Assembly (NCBI GenBank): GCA_001771235.1 | Contig: METF01000130.1 | Coordinates: 1-14,074 of the forward strand | Source: Candidatus Zhuqueibacterota bacterium RBG_16_48_16 | GTDB lineage: Bacteria > Zhuqueibacterota > Zhuqueibacteria > Residuimicrobiales > Sediminimicrobiaceae | Length of the DNA stretch: 14,074 nucleotides | Direction: 5' to 3' | Part shown: positions 6,218 to 14,074 of the stretch, one piece after another | Position numbering within the stretch: position 1 is the first letter of the stretch | Layout of the letters: the number at the start of each line of letters is the position of its first letter | Notes under the pieces: model-generated | Seen by the model: the letters and a program-made list of their open reading frames with translations, nothing else | Told to the model about the DNA's origin: nothing | Database searches by the model: none | Position numbers and translations under genes: made by a program

Positions 6218-8539
6218 ATGTTGTTTGTGGGAGCTTTTGTGTTGGCACCTAAAAGATGGCCTGCATTACTGCTTGCACTGTTCCTGTTGTCTCTCATCAG
6301 TGAACCTTCTGCGGCAAAAAATATTTTTGGGGTGGTGGTTGATAAACAGTCCGGTAAACCCATAGAAAATGCCAATATTTTCCTCGTTGGCAGTAATGCC
6401 GGAACAACCTCTGACAGCACCGGTTTTTTTGCTATCCCGAACGTCACCGAGAGTGAATCTAGAGTCACGGCATCTTTTATAGGGTACGAAACCCGGACTG
6501 TCGATGGCCTCCCGAGCGGTGTCATCAAAGATAACGTCATCATTTTAGAGATGGAGCCGACTCTTGTTAAATTGCCCCAGGTGACCATTGAGGAAAACAG
6601 GTTCGTCGAGTCAGCTCTCAATAGCACGGACGGATTTATGGCAAAGAAAGTCAAGACGACACAAGTTCAGAATGCCGTGGGTGCTATGGACGACGTTATC
6701 CGCTATTATTCCGTCTTTGCCGCGATTCAGCAAAAAACAGATTTGAACAGCTTGTTATATATTCGCGGCGGCAGTCCCGATCAAAATCTCGTTTTGATTG
6801 ACGACGTACCGATATTCAACCCCTATGCCATGAGAATTTCATTGGGTGGCGCGATCTCACTGGTCGATAACGACTTGTTGAATTCGGCAGAGATGTTGGA
6901 CAGCGGATTCGGGGCGCGGTACGGCAACCGGCTTTCGTCCATCATCAACATAAGCTACAAAGAAGGCTCCAGGGAGAAATTTCACAGCGAATCGAACTTG
7001 AATGTGACGGCGGGAAACGTCAGCGTGCAAGGCCCCTTTGCCAAAGGGAAAGGTTCTTTTATTGCAAGCCTGGGTGCCAGCTATTTTGATTTTCTGGTGG
7101 AGCAAACGGGAGCCAGGGATGTGAGCGTGCTCATCCCGAAAAGGCGACAAGTTCACGGCAAGGTGGTCTATAGCTTCAATGAAAGCAATAAGCTCAGCCT
7201 GCTTTTTATAAATGGAAAGGAGGAAACGGGCGTCAAAGATTACAGGCCCGAAAACCTCACCCTGGACAGCGATAGTCATACGCGCATTGCCAGCGTTCGC
7301 CACCAGGTCGTACTGAATCCCCAGACATTCGTATCCACCAGCCTCTCCTATTATCGCGACCGAAATCATCTCCAGTTTTTTGATAATGGCAACATCTTTC
7401 ACGGAGGCGAGCTGGCCTTTCACACGACTTCGAGGAATTTAAGGGAGGAAATTACCTGGAGCCCGATGAAGACAACCCGGTTTGTCGTCGGATCGGAATT
7501 GAACTCAAGCACGGAATACCTGGCCTGGGCTGTGAGCTGGCGTTCGAATGTCGAGCTTCCTATTGATATTGATTTCAGGGGAGAAGAACGGCAGTACGCT
7601 TTTTATGCTGAAAACTCGACGAATGTCAAAGAAAACACCACGATCACAATCGGGCTGCGAAAAAGTGTCACCCGAAATTTCAAGCCCTCCGTCCTCAGTC
7701 CGCGATTGAGAATTGAAAACCGGCTTTCCGATAAAATCCTGCTCAGCGCTTCCTGGGGTGTATACCATCAATTTCCCAGCATGTTTTCCACGGTTTTAAG
7801 AGGTGTCCCTATCGACATATCTAAAAACTATGCCTCTTTAAAACCGGAAAAGGCAAAATATGTTGACCTCAGCACGCAGTTTTTCCCGGCGCAAAATTTC
7901 AGCGTGACGTTGAGTGGCTATCACAAGTCTCTTTCCGACCTGCTCATAGCCGATGAACAGAGGATTTACATTGCCGACAACATAGGCTCCGGTTATGCTA
8001 ACGGGCTTGAGTTCCAGTTAAGAGGTGTGAGCGGCCTTTGGGACAAACTGTCTTTTTACCTTGCTTATGCTTACGCAAATGCCAGGTATAAAACCGGCAA
8101 AAGCCAATGGACTTATTTCGACCATGATCGCCGGCATAGCCTATCCTGTTCGTTCAACGTGAATGTCTCAACATCTTTGTCCGTCGATGGCCAGTGGCGA
8201 TTCGGATCGGGATTCCCCTATACGCCCATTGTGGGCTATCTCTATTCACCCGATTCATGGCAAGCGGATCCCGACGGCTGGGTGCTTGTCAAAGGGCAAA
8301 AAAATTCGCAACGCCTGCCCCCTTATCAACGACTTGATTTCAGGGTGAGCTATAAAAGCCACATTGGCAAAATAAAAACCGGCTTTTATTTTGAGCTTGT
8401 GAACATTTTGAATATCCGCAATATCTTTTTTTATGATTGGAACCTGAATGCGGACGGCCCGGCGGATTATGCCATCGAAAAAACGCCAATATACATGATG
8501 CCATTCATGCCGATGGCCGGCAGCCGCTTTGAATTTTGA
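6218..8539 (+). CDS. TonB-dependent outer-membrane receptor with carboxypeptidase-regulatory-like domain
   Basis: This 773-residue protein is predicted to take up a large substrate through the outer membrane, powered by TonB-ExbBD. Residues 10-33 form a signal peptide (basic PKRW, then a hydrophobic run to PSAA). Residues 36-115 are the beta-sandwich extension, with GVVVDKQSGKPIENANIF and DSTGFFAIPNV segments. The plug spans about 145-250, with YIRGGSPDQNLVLIDDVPIF (181-200) and GFGARYGNRLSSIINI (230-245). The rest is alternating strand sequence of a barrel ending in aromatic Phe773, as the BAM system expects. No SusD partner, TonB or substrate enzyme is adjacent, so the ligand is unknown. 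ATG 6218 lacks an RBS. GTG 6239 (or TTG 6242) has GGGAG at 6229-6233 and would give a shorter, better-looking signal peptide, so the true start may be 21-24 bases downstream. Confidence 0.9.
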   Translation: MLFVGAFVLAPKRWPALLLALFLLSLISEPSAAKNIFGVVVDKQSGKPIENANIFLVGSNAGTTSDSTGFFAIPNVTESESRVTASFIGYETRTVDGLPSGVIKDNVIILEMEPTLVKLPQVTIEENRFVESALNSTDGFMAKKVKTTQVQNAVGAMDDVIRYYSVFAAIQQKTDLNSLLYIRGGSPDQNLVLIDDVPIFNPYAMRISLGGAISLVDNDLLNSAEMLDSGFGARYGNRLSSIINISYKEGSREKFHSESNLNVTAGNVSVQGPFAKGKGSFIASLGASYFDFLVEQTGARDVSVLIPKRRQVHGKVVYSFNESNKLSLLFINGKEETGVKDYRPENLTLDSDSHTRIASVRHQVVLNPQTFVSTSLSYYRDRNHLQFFDNGNIFHGGELAFHTTSRNLREEITWSPMKTTRFVVGSELNSSTEYLAWAVSWRSNVELPIDIDFRGEERQYAFYAENSTNVKENTTITIGLRKSVTRNFKPSVLSPRLRIENRLSDKILLSASWGVYHQFPSMFSTVLRGVPIDISKNYASLKPEKAKYVDLSTQFFPAQNFSVTLSGYHKSLSDLLIADEQRIYIADNIGSGYANGLEFQLRGVSGLWDKLSFYLAYAYANARYKTGKSQWTYFDHDRRHSLSCSFNVNVSTSLSVDGQWRFGSGFPYTPIVGYLYSPDSWQADPDGWVLVKGQKNSQRLPPYQRLDFRVSYKSHIGKIKTGFYFELVNILNIRNIFFYDWNLNADGPADYAIEKTPIYMMPFMPMAGSRFEF

Positions 8540-8909
8540 GGAAATGTGATTCACCTGTAAGTGATCAGCGTGCGTAAGACAGGTATCTAAGAGCCCACGA
8601 AACACACAAAATAAGCGAAACGAATCAACATGGCTGAACTACTTTTTGTTTGTTTCGTGTGTTTCGTGGGCTGAATAGAAACTAAGACAGGGTAAAAATG
8701 ACAGAATTTTCAAGAACTTTGGATTGCCAAACAGTTACAATCTATCTATAAACAAACGGCAAGTATGACTACATCAAGAACTACAAAACATGGGAAGGAG
8801 GTGGGCGATATATCTATGCGTTGGCCGGATCCAAACAGCGTTTCCTCATTGGAAGAGAACGTGTGAATTTAAGCTATTCATTTTTTTACAAAGCTAGGAG
8901 GACACACCC
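8540..8909. other. 370-bp gene-free stretch between receptor and YVTN genes
   Basis: The main content is the long hairpin repeat at 8592-8672, listed separately. Just after the receptor stop there is a weak dyad (TGATTCAC 8547 region, GTGATCA) with no T tract, so no clear terminator. The segment 8752-8937 is open in one frame for 61 codons and reads like a peptide (YDYIKNYKTWEGGG and onward). It has no credible start and runs across the RBS of the next gene, so I do not call it a gene; it could be an eroded fragment. A strong AGGAGG (8896-8901) serves the gene starting at 8910. Confidence 0.5.
8592..8672. repeat. 81-bp inverted-repeat element (16-bp perfect arms)
   Basis: AGCCCACGAAACACAC (8592-8607) and GTGTGTTTCGTGGGCT (8657-8672) are perfect inverted copies. 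Beyond one mismatch the pairing continues inward (8609-8620 with 8644-8655) with three G-T pairs, so the transcript can form a stem of nearly 30 pairs around a loop of about 23 nt. The right arm is itself two 9-bp units, TTTCGTGTG and TTTCGTGGG. There is no T tract. From memory, CACGAAACACACGAAA-type hairpins recur between genes in many environmental bacterial genomes, which suggests a REP- or MITE-like dispersed element. Terminator or mRNA-end protection for the receptor gene is an alternative. Confidence 0.8.
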
Positions 8910-10745
8910 ATGCGTCAACAAGAAATTTTGCAGGTGAAGCGAAAATCAGCCCTTTGGATTTTAGCGCTTGTTTTGTTGCTTTTTTCAGCGCCTGTGACTG
9001 AGGCTGAAGAGATCGCCGTGGTGGCATGCCCGGAAGGCGGCGTCGTTCAGCTTGTCGATTTGGAAACGAACACGGTAATCGATGAAATTAAAGTCGGCCT
9101 TTTCCCGGGAAACCTTGTCGTCGATAAGAACGGCGACTATGCCTACATTGCGGGAGCGCTTTCCTTCGATATAACGATTCTCAATGTTCGAACCAGGCAG
9201 ATCGAAGGCAAAATTGCCGTCGGTTTTGTTCCGACCGGCCTGGCGCTTACGCCGGATGGGAAATATCTGCTGGTGGCAAATTCCATCAAAGGCAGACCGC
9301 ATGAAGGCGAAACCGAAGAATCGCCGGTAAAAGATATTCTCATTATTAATATCCTATCGAAAAAAATCATTGGCGAGATCGAAACCACCGGAACGCCCAT
9401 GGATATTGCCGTCACGCCGGACGGTCAAAAAGCAATCGTCACCGAGCCAATGGGTGGCACGCCGTTTTTCGGCACCGGCAGGATTGCGTTGGCTCTTGGA
9501 AGCGCCGCGCTGGTCGATCTGGTGGCAGGAGCGGAGCTGTCGCGCCTTGACCTGGGCATATTGCCGATCGCCGTCGTTGTGCATCCTTTGGGCCAATACG
9601 CCTATATCACCAACACCATCGGCTTATTTGACCTTAACAATCTCAGCGCCGAGGGTTCCGTCAGCGTTCTCGATTTGACCACCGATCCGATATCGCTGGC
9701 AGCCAGCGTGAACCTGGGCATCCTTGCCTGTCCGACGGACATTGCCATCAGTCCGGACGGGAAAAAATTATTGGTGTCGATAGGCACGCTGAACGTGGTC
9801 GTCGAATTGAACATCCTCAATCCGGCCAATCCGGTTCCGGTTGGTTTCGTCGGTGTCGGGCTGGTGCCAATGGGTATCGCCTTCAATGGCGATGGCACCA
9901 AAGCCATCGTTGCGAACGCCATCGAAGATTCCTACACAATTTTGGATACGGAAAACAGTCCACCCGCTGTGGCCGCAACCCTGGCTGATATTGGCGATGT
10001 CGGGCCGATGATCCCGACCGTCGTTCCCAAGATTAACACCCAGGTCTTTGAATACGACGCCGTCACGGAGCTGCCGATTGACTTTAACGATTTTGCGACG
10101 CCATTTCCGCAGGTCGATATTACTTTTGAAAACGTCGATGTGGACCTCGCCTATTTGACCGACGCCTACCTGGAGATCTCTTTTTATGACCTTGACTGGA
10201 CGACCGAAGCGACGGTCAAATTGAACGGCAATGATATATGGCTGGCCAAAGACCTCATTGCCAACGAAGGCTGGCGAAAGGCCAGGATGAGAATAAATAA
10301 AAATCTCGTTGTCAGCGGCGCCAACGTGTTAACTGTCAAGGATGCCAAAAATTGGCCCAGCCGATTTATCCTGGGCTCGGCAAAGCTCATTCTCGGCGTA
10401 ACGATGGGCAATGGCAACGGCGCTCAACTGGCAAATGAGGGCAGTTTGGACAAAATTGTGCTTAAATCCAGTTTTAAACTATACGAAAATTTTCCCAACC
10501 CCTTCAATCCTTCAACGGAAATACAGTTTGATTTGCCCGATCAAAGCCACACCGTCCTCAAGATCGTCAATATGAATGGCCAGACTGTGCGAACTCTGGT
10601 CGATGCCGAAATCGGCGCAGGACAACATGCCGTCGTCTGGTATGGTGAGAACGATCAGGGGCAAAAAGTCGCTTCCGGGAGCTACATCTACTACCTGGAA
10701 GCCGAAGGTCAGGTTGTATCAAAACAAATGATCCTTATGAAATAG
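8910..10745 (+). CDS. Secreted YVTN-type beta-propeller protein with C-terminal sorting-like domain
   Basis: This 611-residue protein has a signal peptide (residues 10-32, KRKSALWILALVLLLF and cleavage near TEA/EE). It then has a beta-propeller at about 35-365 made of YVTN-family blades: GGVVQLVDLETNTVIDEI, FPGNLVVDKNGDYAYIAG, PTGLALTPDGKYLLVANS, PMDIAVTPDGQKAIV, PTDIAISPDGKKLLVS and PMGIAFNGDGTKAIVANA. Residues 380-498 look like a beta-sandwich (LEISFYDLDWTTEATVKLNG). Residues 524-611 form a C-terminal Ig-like domain starting YENFPNPFNPSTEIQF and ending SGSYIYYLEAEG and KQMILMK. This is the class of domain that acts as a type IX-like secretion or surface-anchoring tail in FCB bacteria. The propeller probably binds a ligand or partner outside the cell; no catalytic motif is visible. 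AGGAGG at 8896-8901, eight bases from ATG, fixes the start. A terminator follows. Confidence 0.88.
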   Translation: MRQQEILQVKRKSALWILALVLLLFSAPVTEAEEIAVVACPEGGVVQLVDLETNTVIDEIKVGLFPGNLVVDKNGDYAYIAGALSFDITILNVRTRQIEGKIAVGFVPTGLALTPDGKYLLVANSIKGRPHEGETEESPVKDILIINILSKKIIGEIETTGTPMDIAVTPDGQKAIVTEPMGGTPFFGTGRIALALGSAALVDLVAGAELSRLDLGILPIAVVVHPLGQYAYITNTIGLFDLNNLSAEGSVSVLDLTTDPISLAASVNLGILACPTDIAISPDGKKLLVSIGTLNVVVELNILNPANPVPVGFVGVGLVPMGIAFNGDGTKAIVANAIEDSYTILDTENSPPAVAATLADIGDVGPMIPTVVPKINTQVFEYDAVTELPIDFNDFATPFPQVDITFENVDVDLAYLTDAYLEISFYDLDWTTEATVKLNGNDIWLAKDLIANEGWRKARMRINKNLVVSGANVLTVKDAKNWPSRFILGSAKLILGVTMGNGNGAQLANEGSLDKIVLKSSFKLYENFPNPFNPSTEIQFDLPDQSHTVLKIVNMNGQTVRTLVDAEIGAGQHAVVWYGENDQGQKVASGSYIYYLEAEGQVVSKQMILMK

Positions 10746-10774
10746 TAAACGCAAAAACATCTAGCCGGCTAACG

Positions 10775-10828
10775 AGCCGTCTTGTCCCTTTGGCCTCAAT
10801 TGGCAAAGTGGATGAGACGGCTTTTTTT
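10775..10828 (+). terminator. Rho-independent terminator of the YVTN-propeller gene
   Basis: AGCCGTCT (10775-10782) pairs with AGACGGCT (10815-10822). Inside it a second helix, CTTTGGCC (10788-10795) with GGCAAAG (10802-10808, one bulge), extends the hairpin. Seven T follow at 10822-10828. A separate perfect 10-bp palindrome TAGCCGGCTA (10762-10771) sits just before it. The terminator is 29 bases past the stop codon and isolates this gene from the next one. Confidence 0.85.
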
Positions 10829-10860
10829 ATAACCTGGATAATTCACAAAAAGTGACATAG

Positions 10861-10936
10861 GTGCGACGCACTTTTTAAAATAACTGAAAATATGCTTATT
10901 TATTGCTTCACTGCAAGAAAACCAAGTGCGTCGCAC
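10861..10936. repeat. Inverted repeat with GTGCGWCGCAC arms
   Basis: GTGCGACGCACTT (10861-10873) and AAGTGCGTCGCAC (10924-10936) are perfect 13-bp inverted copies, 50 bp apart. Each arm is nearly self-complementary (GTGCG-W-CGCAC), so each can form a small hairpin alone or the two can pair. The 50-bp spacer is AT-rich and non-coding. The layout resembles terminal inverted repeats of a very short MITE-like element or a paired binding site. No transposase or flanking duplication is evident. Confidence 0.7.
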
Positions 10937-11196
10937 ATTCAGCCAATTCATGAATTATGCAGGATAAAAAGGCTTTTGCGATATGGGGACTTTTTTAATA
11001 TATTCCTGAAACCTTGAGCGTAAAATTTAGTTTGAAATACGAATATTGCCTTTACTGCGAAATAGCCGATGACTCTTGATTGTTGATTTCTACAAACAAT
11101 GATTCCACACCTTATGCCAGGCAATACGAGATTTGTCCATCCCTTCAAACAATATGAACCATAATCCGTCCGCATGCTGCGGCATCACATCGAGCT

Positions 11197-11200
11197 GAGG
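11197..11200 (+). promoter_or_regulatory. Ribosome binding site supporting a TTG start
   Basis: GAGG lies eight bases before TTG 11209. The following codons encode a signal peptide. The first in-frame ATG comes only at codon 54, inside the peptidase domain, so TTG is the only sensible start. Confidence 0.65.
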
Positions 11201-11208
11201 TAATTATT

Positions 11209-14074
11209 TTGAGAAAAGCACTTATCATCCTGGGGGTTTTTTTATATTTTATCCCAGGGACATATCTCAACGCCCAGTTTTATTTTGGCCGGAATAAAGT
11301 CCAGTACAATGATTTTGACTGGCATATCCTGCAAACGGAGCATTTTGACATTTATTACTACCCGGAGATGCAGGAGCTGGCGGAAATAGGTGCTGCTTAC
11401 GCCGAAGAGACCTATCTCTACCTGGAAAATAAATTCAATCATAACATTCAACAACACATTCCTCTCATCTTTTATGCAACCCACGCCCATTTCCAGGAGA
11501 CGAATACCATCCCATATATGGTTCCGGAAGGAGTCGGCGGCTTTTTTGAATTCATCAAAGGCCGGGTGGTCATTCCGGCGAACGGCTCCATATCCCAGTT
11601 CAAGCACGTCATCCGCCATGAGCTCATTCACGTTTTCACCCACAGTAAGGAAAACAGAATCCTTAAAGATCATAAGCAGCTCAACAACCCGGGACTGCCG
11701 CTCTGGTTTGTCGAAGGCATTGCCGAATACTGGTCGGAAGGCTGGGATTCCCAGGCGGAGATGTTCATGCGCGACGCCATTCTGAGCGATTATATTTTCC
11801 CCCTGACGCGAATGTATCAAATCTACGGCTCGTTTCTCATGTACAAGGAAGGCCAGGTGATTCTCAAATACATCGCTGAAACTTATGGGGACGAAAAACT
11901 GCTGCAGCTTATCGACAATATCTGGACATCGCGCAACTTCTCCGAGGTGATGAAGCTGACTTTGGGGAAAGATTATGAGGAATTGGACAAGGAGTGGATT
12001 TACGCTCTCAAAAAGGCCAGCTTCCCTCTTTTGGAAAATCACGACTCCGCATCGATGGTCACCGAAAAGCTGACGGATGAAGGCATTAACATCAAACCCG
12101 CCTATTTTCCATCCGAAAGCCACGACCACATCGCCTTCGTATCCAACAGGACCGGTTATTCCAATATCTATATTCAGCCGGTTGACGATCAGTCAAAGAA
12201 AAACAAGGCGGAGGTGCTGGTCTCAGGGGAAAAGACCTCCGAATTCGAATCCTTTCACCTTCTGAGCAGCAAGATCGATGTCAATCGCCAGGGCCAGCTT
12301 ATTTTTACCTCGAAGAGCGGCCCCAGGGATAAAATTTATGTCTATGATTTGAATGTAAAAAAGATCGTCGAGCAATATCATTTCCAAAACCTGGTTTCCA
12401 TATATTCGCCCTCCTGGTCGCCGGATGACAGAAAAATCGCCTTTGCCGGGCTGCAATTCAGCGGCAAATGCGATCTTTATCTTTATGATACCAGGGACGG
12501 AACGCTGGTGAAGATCACCGATGATTATTATGACGACCGGGACCCCGAGTGGTCGCCGGACGGGCGATTCATAGCATTCAGCTCCGACAGGAGCCCCAGC
12601 GGCGAAAAAGGTTTTTACAATCTCTTTCTCTACGATAATGATACGGGTCTCATCAATTACGCCACGCACGGTGAATTCAATGATCAGGCGCCAACCTGGT
12701 CGCCGGACGGCAGGTACCTGGCCTTTGTATCGGACCGGAGCGGCGCATTCAACATTTGGACCATAAGAACAAACGGCCATCAGCAGGATCAGCTCTTTGC
12801 CAGCAGGACGGACAGCGACCTCATTTCATCCCATCTCAAAAACGATTCAAAATACCAGCCTTATTTTGCTTCGGCACTACGCCAGGAAAATGAATTGAAA
12901 CAGCTCACGCATTTTATCACCGGCGCTTTCGATCCCGAGTGGACGGGGAACGGCGATCTGTTATTCACCGCTTTTGAAAATTTTTCCTTTCAAATTCACC
13001 AGCGGCAAGGTGTGATCTCGAGCCTGGACTCCCTGGAAAGAAATGGGCCGGACGTTCTGGCTCCGCAGGTTGCGCAATGGACTTTTGATAAATTGGGCGG
13101 CAGAACAGGCGTCACCGGCATGAAGTACAAGCCGAAATTCAACCTCGATATCGCCCAGAGCCAAATCACCCAGGACCCTATATTTGGCACTTCAGGCGGG
13201 ATGCAATTGGCCGTATCGGACATGCTGGGCAATTATCAATATTACTTTTTGTTATACAACAATGCCCGCACAAAAAGCGAGTTTCTCGAGAGCTTTAATT
13301 TTGCCGTATCACGAGTCGATTTGAGGCACAGAACCAACTATGCCTTGGGCTTCTATCATTTTGCCGGAAGGTATTACAACCGCTACGATTACTGGTTTTG
13401 GGAAAGACGATTCGGCGGTTTCGGCGCGCTGAGTTACCCGATTCACAAATTCAAGAGACTCGAAGCAAGCCTGAACGTCCGCTCGTCGGATAAAGAATGG
13501 TTCGCGACGGGATACAGGAGAAGAGCACTCCTGGTTTCCAATTTTATCTCATACATAAAAGACAATTCCTTATGGGGGCCGAGCGGGCCGATTGACGGCG
13601 AGCGGTTGAATATCACCCTGGGCAACACCATCGACGTTGCCCACTCGAACGTCAATTTCGTCACCATGATCCTGGACTACCGACGTTATTTCAGGCTCAA
13701 TTCGCGCATGGCCCATGCCGTAAGAATCTGGACGCAAATAAACGAAGGCAAAGAGGCGACGCCGTTCTTTATGGGCGGCAGTTGGGACCTGCGCGGCTAT
13801 GGCTTTTGGCGGCTGTGGGGCACCAAGCTGGCCCTCGTCAGCAACGAGCTGCGCTTCCCGTTCATCGACCGCTTTATGATCAACTTTCCCTTTGGCGGGC
13901 TGGGCTTCACCGCCATTCGCGGCGCTGCTTTCTTTGACGTCGGCAACGCCTGGGACGAACAATTATCCGATTTGCTGGGCAGCACCGGTTTTGGCATTCG
14001 TTTTCGCTTCGGCGGTATACTCGTTCTGAGGCTGGACATCGGCAGAAGATTCATCATCAGAGACCCAACCCAGT
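11209..14074 (+). CDS. Gluzincin metallopeptidase - TolB-like propeller - Omp85 barrel fusion (3' end cut by window)
   Basis: The frame stays open from TTG 11209 to the window end: 955 codons, no stop. Residues 1-22 form a signal peptide (RKALIILGVFLYF, cleavage near LNA/Q). Residues 40-270 form a peptidase-MA-like gluzincin domain: HELIH at 137-141 supplies two zinc histidines and the catalytic Glu138, and Glu169 in WFVEGIAEY is the expected third ligand. Residues about 297-600 carry TolB/PD40 propeller blades (PSWSPDDRKIAFAG 401-414, PEWSPDGRFIAFSSDRS 446-462, PTWSPDGRYLAFVSDRSG 495-512, PEWTGNGDLLFTAF 576-589). From about 640 the sequence is barrel-like, with Omp85 hallmarks GGSWDLRGY (856-864), NELRFPF (879-885) and FFDVGNAWD (908-916). 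Probably only a few tens of residues are missing. Predicted place: outer membrane, with the peptidase and propeller at the periplasmic or outer face. Substrate is unknown; a role in surface-protein export or processing is inference. Confidence 0.88.
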   Translation, partial: MRKALIILGVFLYFIPGTYLNAQFYFGRNKVQYNDFDWHILQTEHFDIYYYPEMQELAEIGAAYAEETYLYLENKFNHNIQQHIPLIFYATHAHFQETNTIPYMVPEGVGGFFEFIKGRVVIPANGSISQFKHVIRHELIHVFTHSKENRILKDHKQLNNPGLPLWFVEGIAEYWSEGWDSQAEMFMRDAILSDYIFPLTRMYQIYGSFLMYKEGQVILKYIAETYGDEKLLQLIDNIWTSRNFSEVMKLTLGKDYEELDKEWIYALKKASFPLLENHDSASMVTEKLTDEGINIKPAYFPSESHDHIAFVSNRTGYSNIYIQPVDDQSKKNKAEVLVSGEKTSEFESFHLLSSKIDVNRQGQLIFTSKSGPRDKIYVYDLNVKKIVEQYHFQNLVSIYSPSWSPDDRKIAFAGLQFSGKCDLYLYDTRDGTLVKITDDYYDDRDPEWSPDGRFIAFSSDRSPSGEKGFYNLFLYDNDTGLINYATHGEFNDQAPTWSPDGRYLAFVSDRSGAFNIWTIRTNGHQQDQLFASRTDSDLISSHLKNDSKYQPYFASALRQENELKQLTHFITGAFDPEWTGNGDLLFTAFENFSFQIHQRQGVISSLDSLERNGPDVLAPQVAQWTFDKLGGRTGVTGMKYKPKFNLDIAQSQITQDPIFGTSGGMQLAVSDMLGNYQYYFLLYNNARTKSEFLESFNFAVSRVDLRHRTNYALGFYHFAGRYYNRYDYWFWERRFGGFGALSYPIHKFKRLEASLNVRSSDKEWFATGYRRRALLVSNFISYIKDNSLWGPSGPIDGERLNITLGNTIDVAHSNVNFVTMILDYRRYFRLNSRMAHAVRIWTQINEGKEATPFFMGGSWDLRGYGFWRLWGTKLALVSNELRFPFIDRFMINFPFGGLGFTAIRGAAFFDVGNAWDEQLSDLLGSTGFGIRFRFGGILVLRLDIGRRFIIRDPTQ

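Larger units (their letters stand above)
10829..11208. other. 380-bp gene-free stretch before the peptidase-barrel gene
   Basis: This stretch contains the inverted repeat at 10861-10936 (listed separately) and otherwise AT-rich sequence. A 75-codon minus-strand frame (11175 to 10948) has no RBS and no recognisable content, and I reject it. The promoter of the gene starting at 11209 must lie here, but I found no convincing -35/-10 pair. Confidence 0.5.

Noticed and set aside
8752..8937. 61-codon open stretch with a protein-like sequence (YDYIKNYKTWEGGG)
   Set aside because: No credible start, and it runs over the RBS and first codons of the next gene. At most it is an eroded fragment, and I recognise no parent family.
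10948..11175. 75-codon minus-strand frame before the peptidase-barrel gene
   Set aside because: There is no RBS and no known family, and it lies in AT-rich intergenic DNA with the neighbouring genes on the other strand.
11242..12129. 295-codon minus-strand frame
   Set aside because: It lies entirely antisense to the peptidase domain of the large plus-strand gene, whose HELIH and EGIAEY motifs show the true coding frame.

Overview
The window reads as chromosomal DNA from a Gram-negative, FCB-group-like bacterium. A Calditrichota, KSB1 or similar candidate-phylum lineage fits best. This is inference from three things: a secreted protein ending in a C-terminal domain that opens with the FPNPFNPST motif, a TonB-dependent receptor with an N-terminal carboxypeptidase-regulatory-like domain, and an Omp85-type barrel fused to a TolB-like propeller. 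No taxonomic marker allows a firmer call.

Left part (1-4600), mostly housekeeping. A membrane-anchored lytic transglycosylase (225-908) ends at a clear intrinsic terminator. A roughly 240 bp gap follows, containing a striking 34 bp near-palindrome. Then come hutH (histidine ammonia-lyase) and guaB (IMP dehydrogenase), on the same strand and 16 bp apart, so probably co-transcribed. rpsT (ribosomal protein S20) lies on the minus strand, convergent with guaB, with a readable sigma70-like promoter.

Middle (4600-6217). A YghO/BcerS-like GNAT-fold protein is divergent from rpsT. After it comes a 469 bp gene-free stretch with an AT-rich segment, several short inverted repeats and possible long-range G/C pairing, which may be a leader or structured RNA for the next gene.

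Right part (6218-14074), cell envelope. There is a TonB-dependent outer-membrane receptor, then a gap holding an 81 bp hairpin repeat. Next is a secreted YVTN-type beta-propeller protein with a C-terminal sorting-like domain and a good terminator. Another gap follows with a second inverted repeat. The last gene is a large TTG-initiated one (from 11209, running off the window end). It joins a gluzincin metallopeptidase domain (HELIH plus a downstream EGIAEY), a TolB/PD40 beta-propeller and an Omp85/BamA-like barrel. This fusion is the most interesting object here. The three envelope genes share a strand but are separated by 370-460 bp gaps, and at least one terminator lies between them, so they are neighbours rather than one operon.

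No rRNA, tRNA, CRISPR array, insertion sequence with transposase or phage gene was found.
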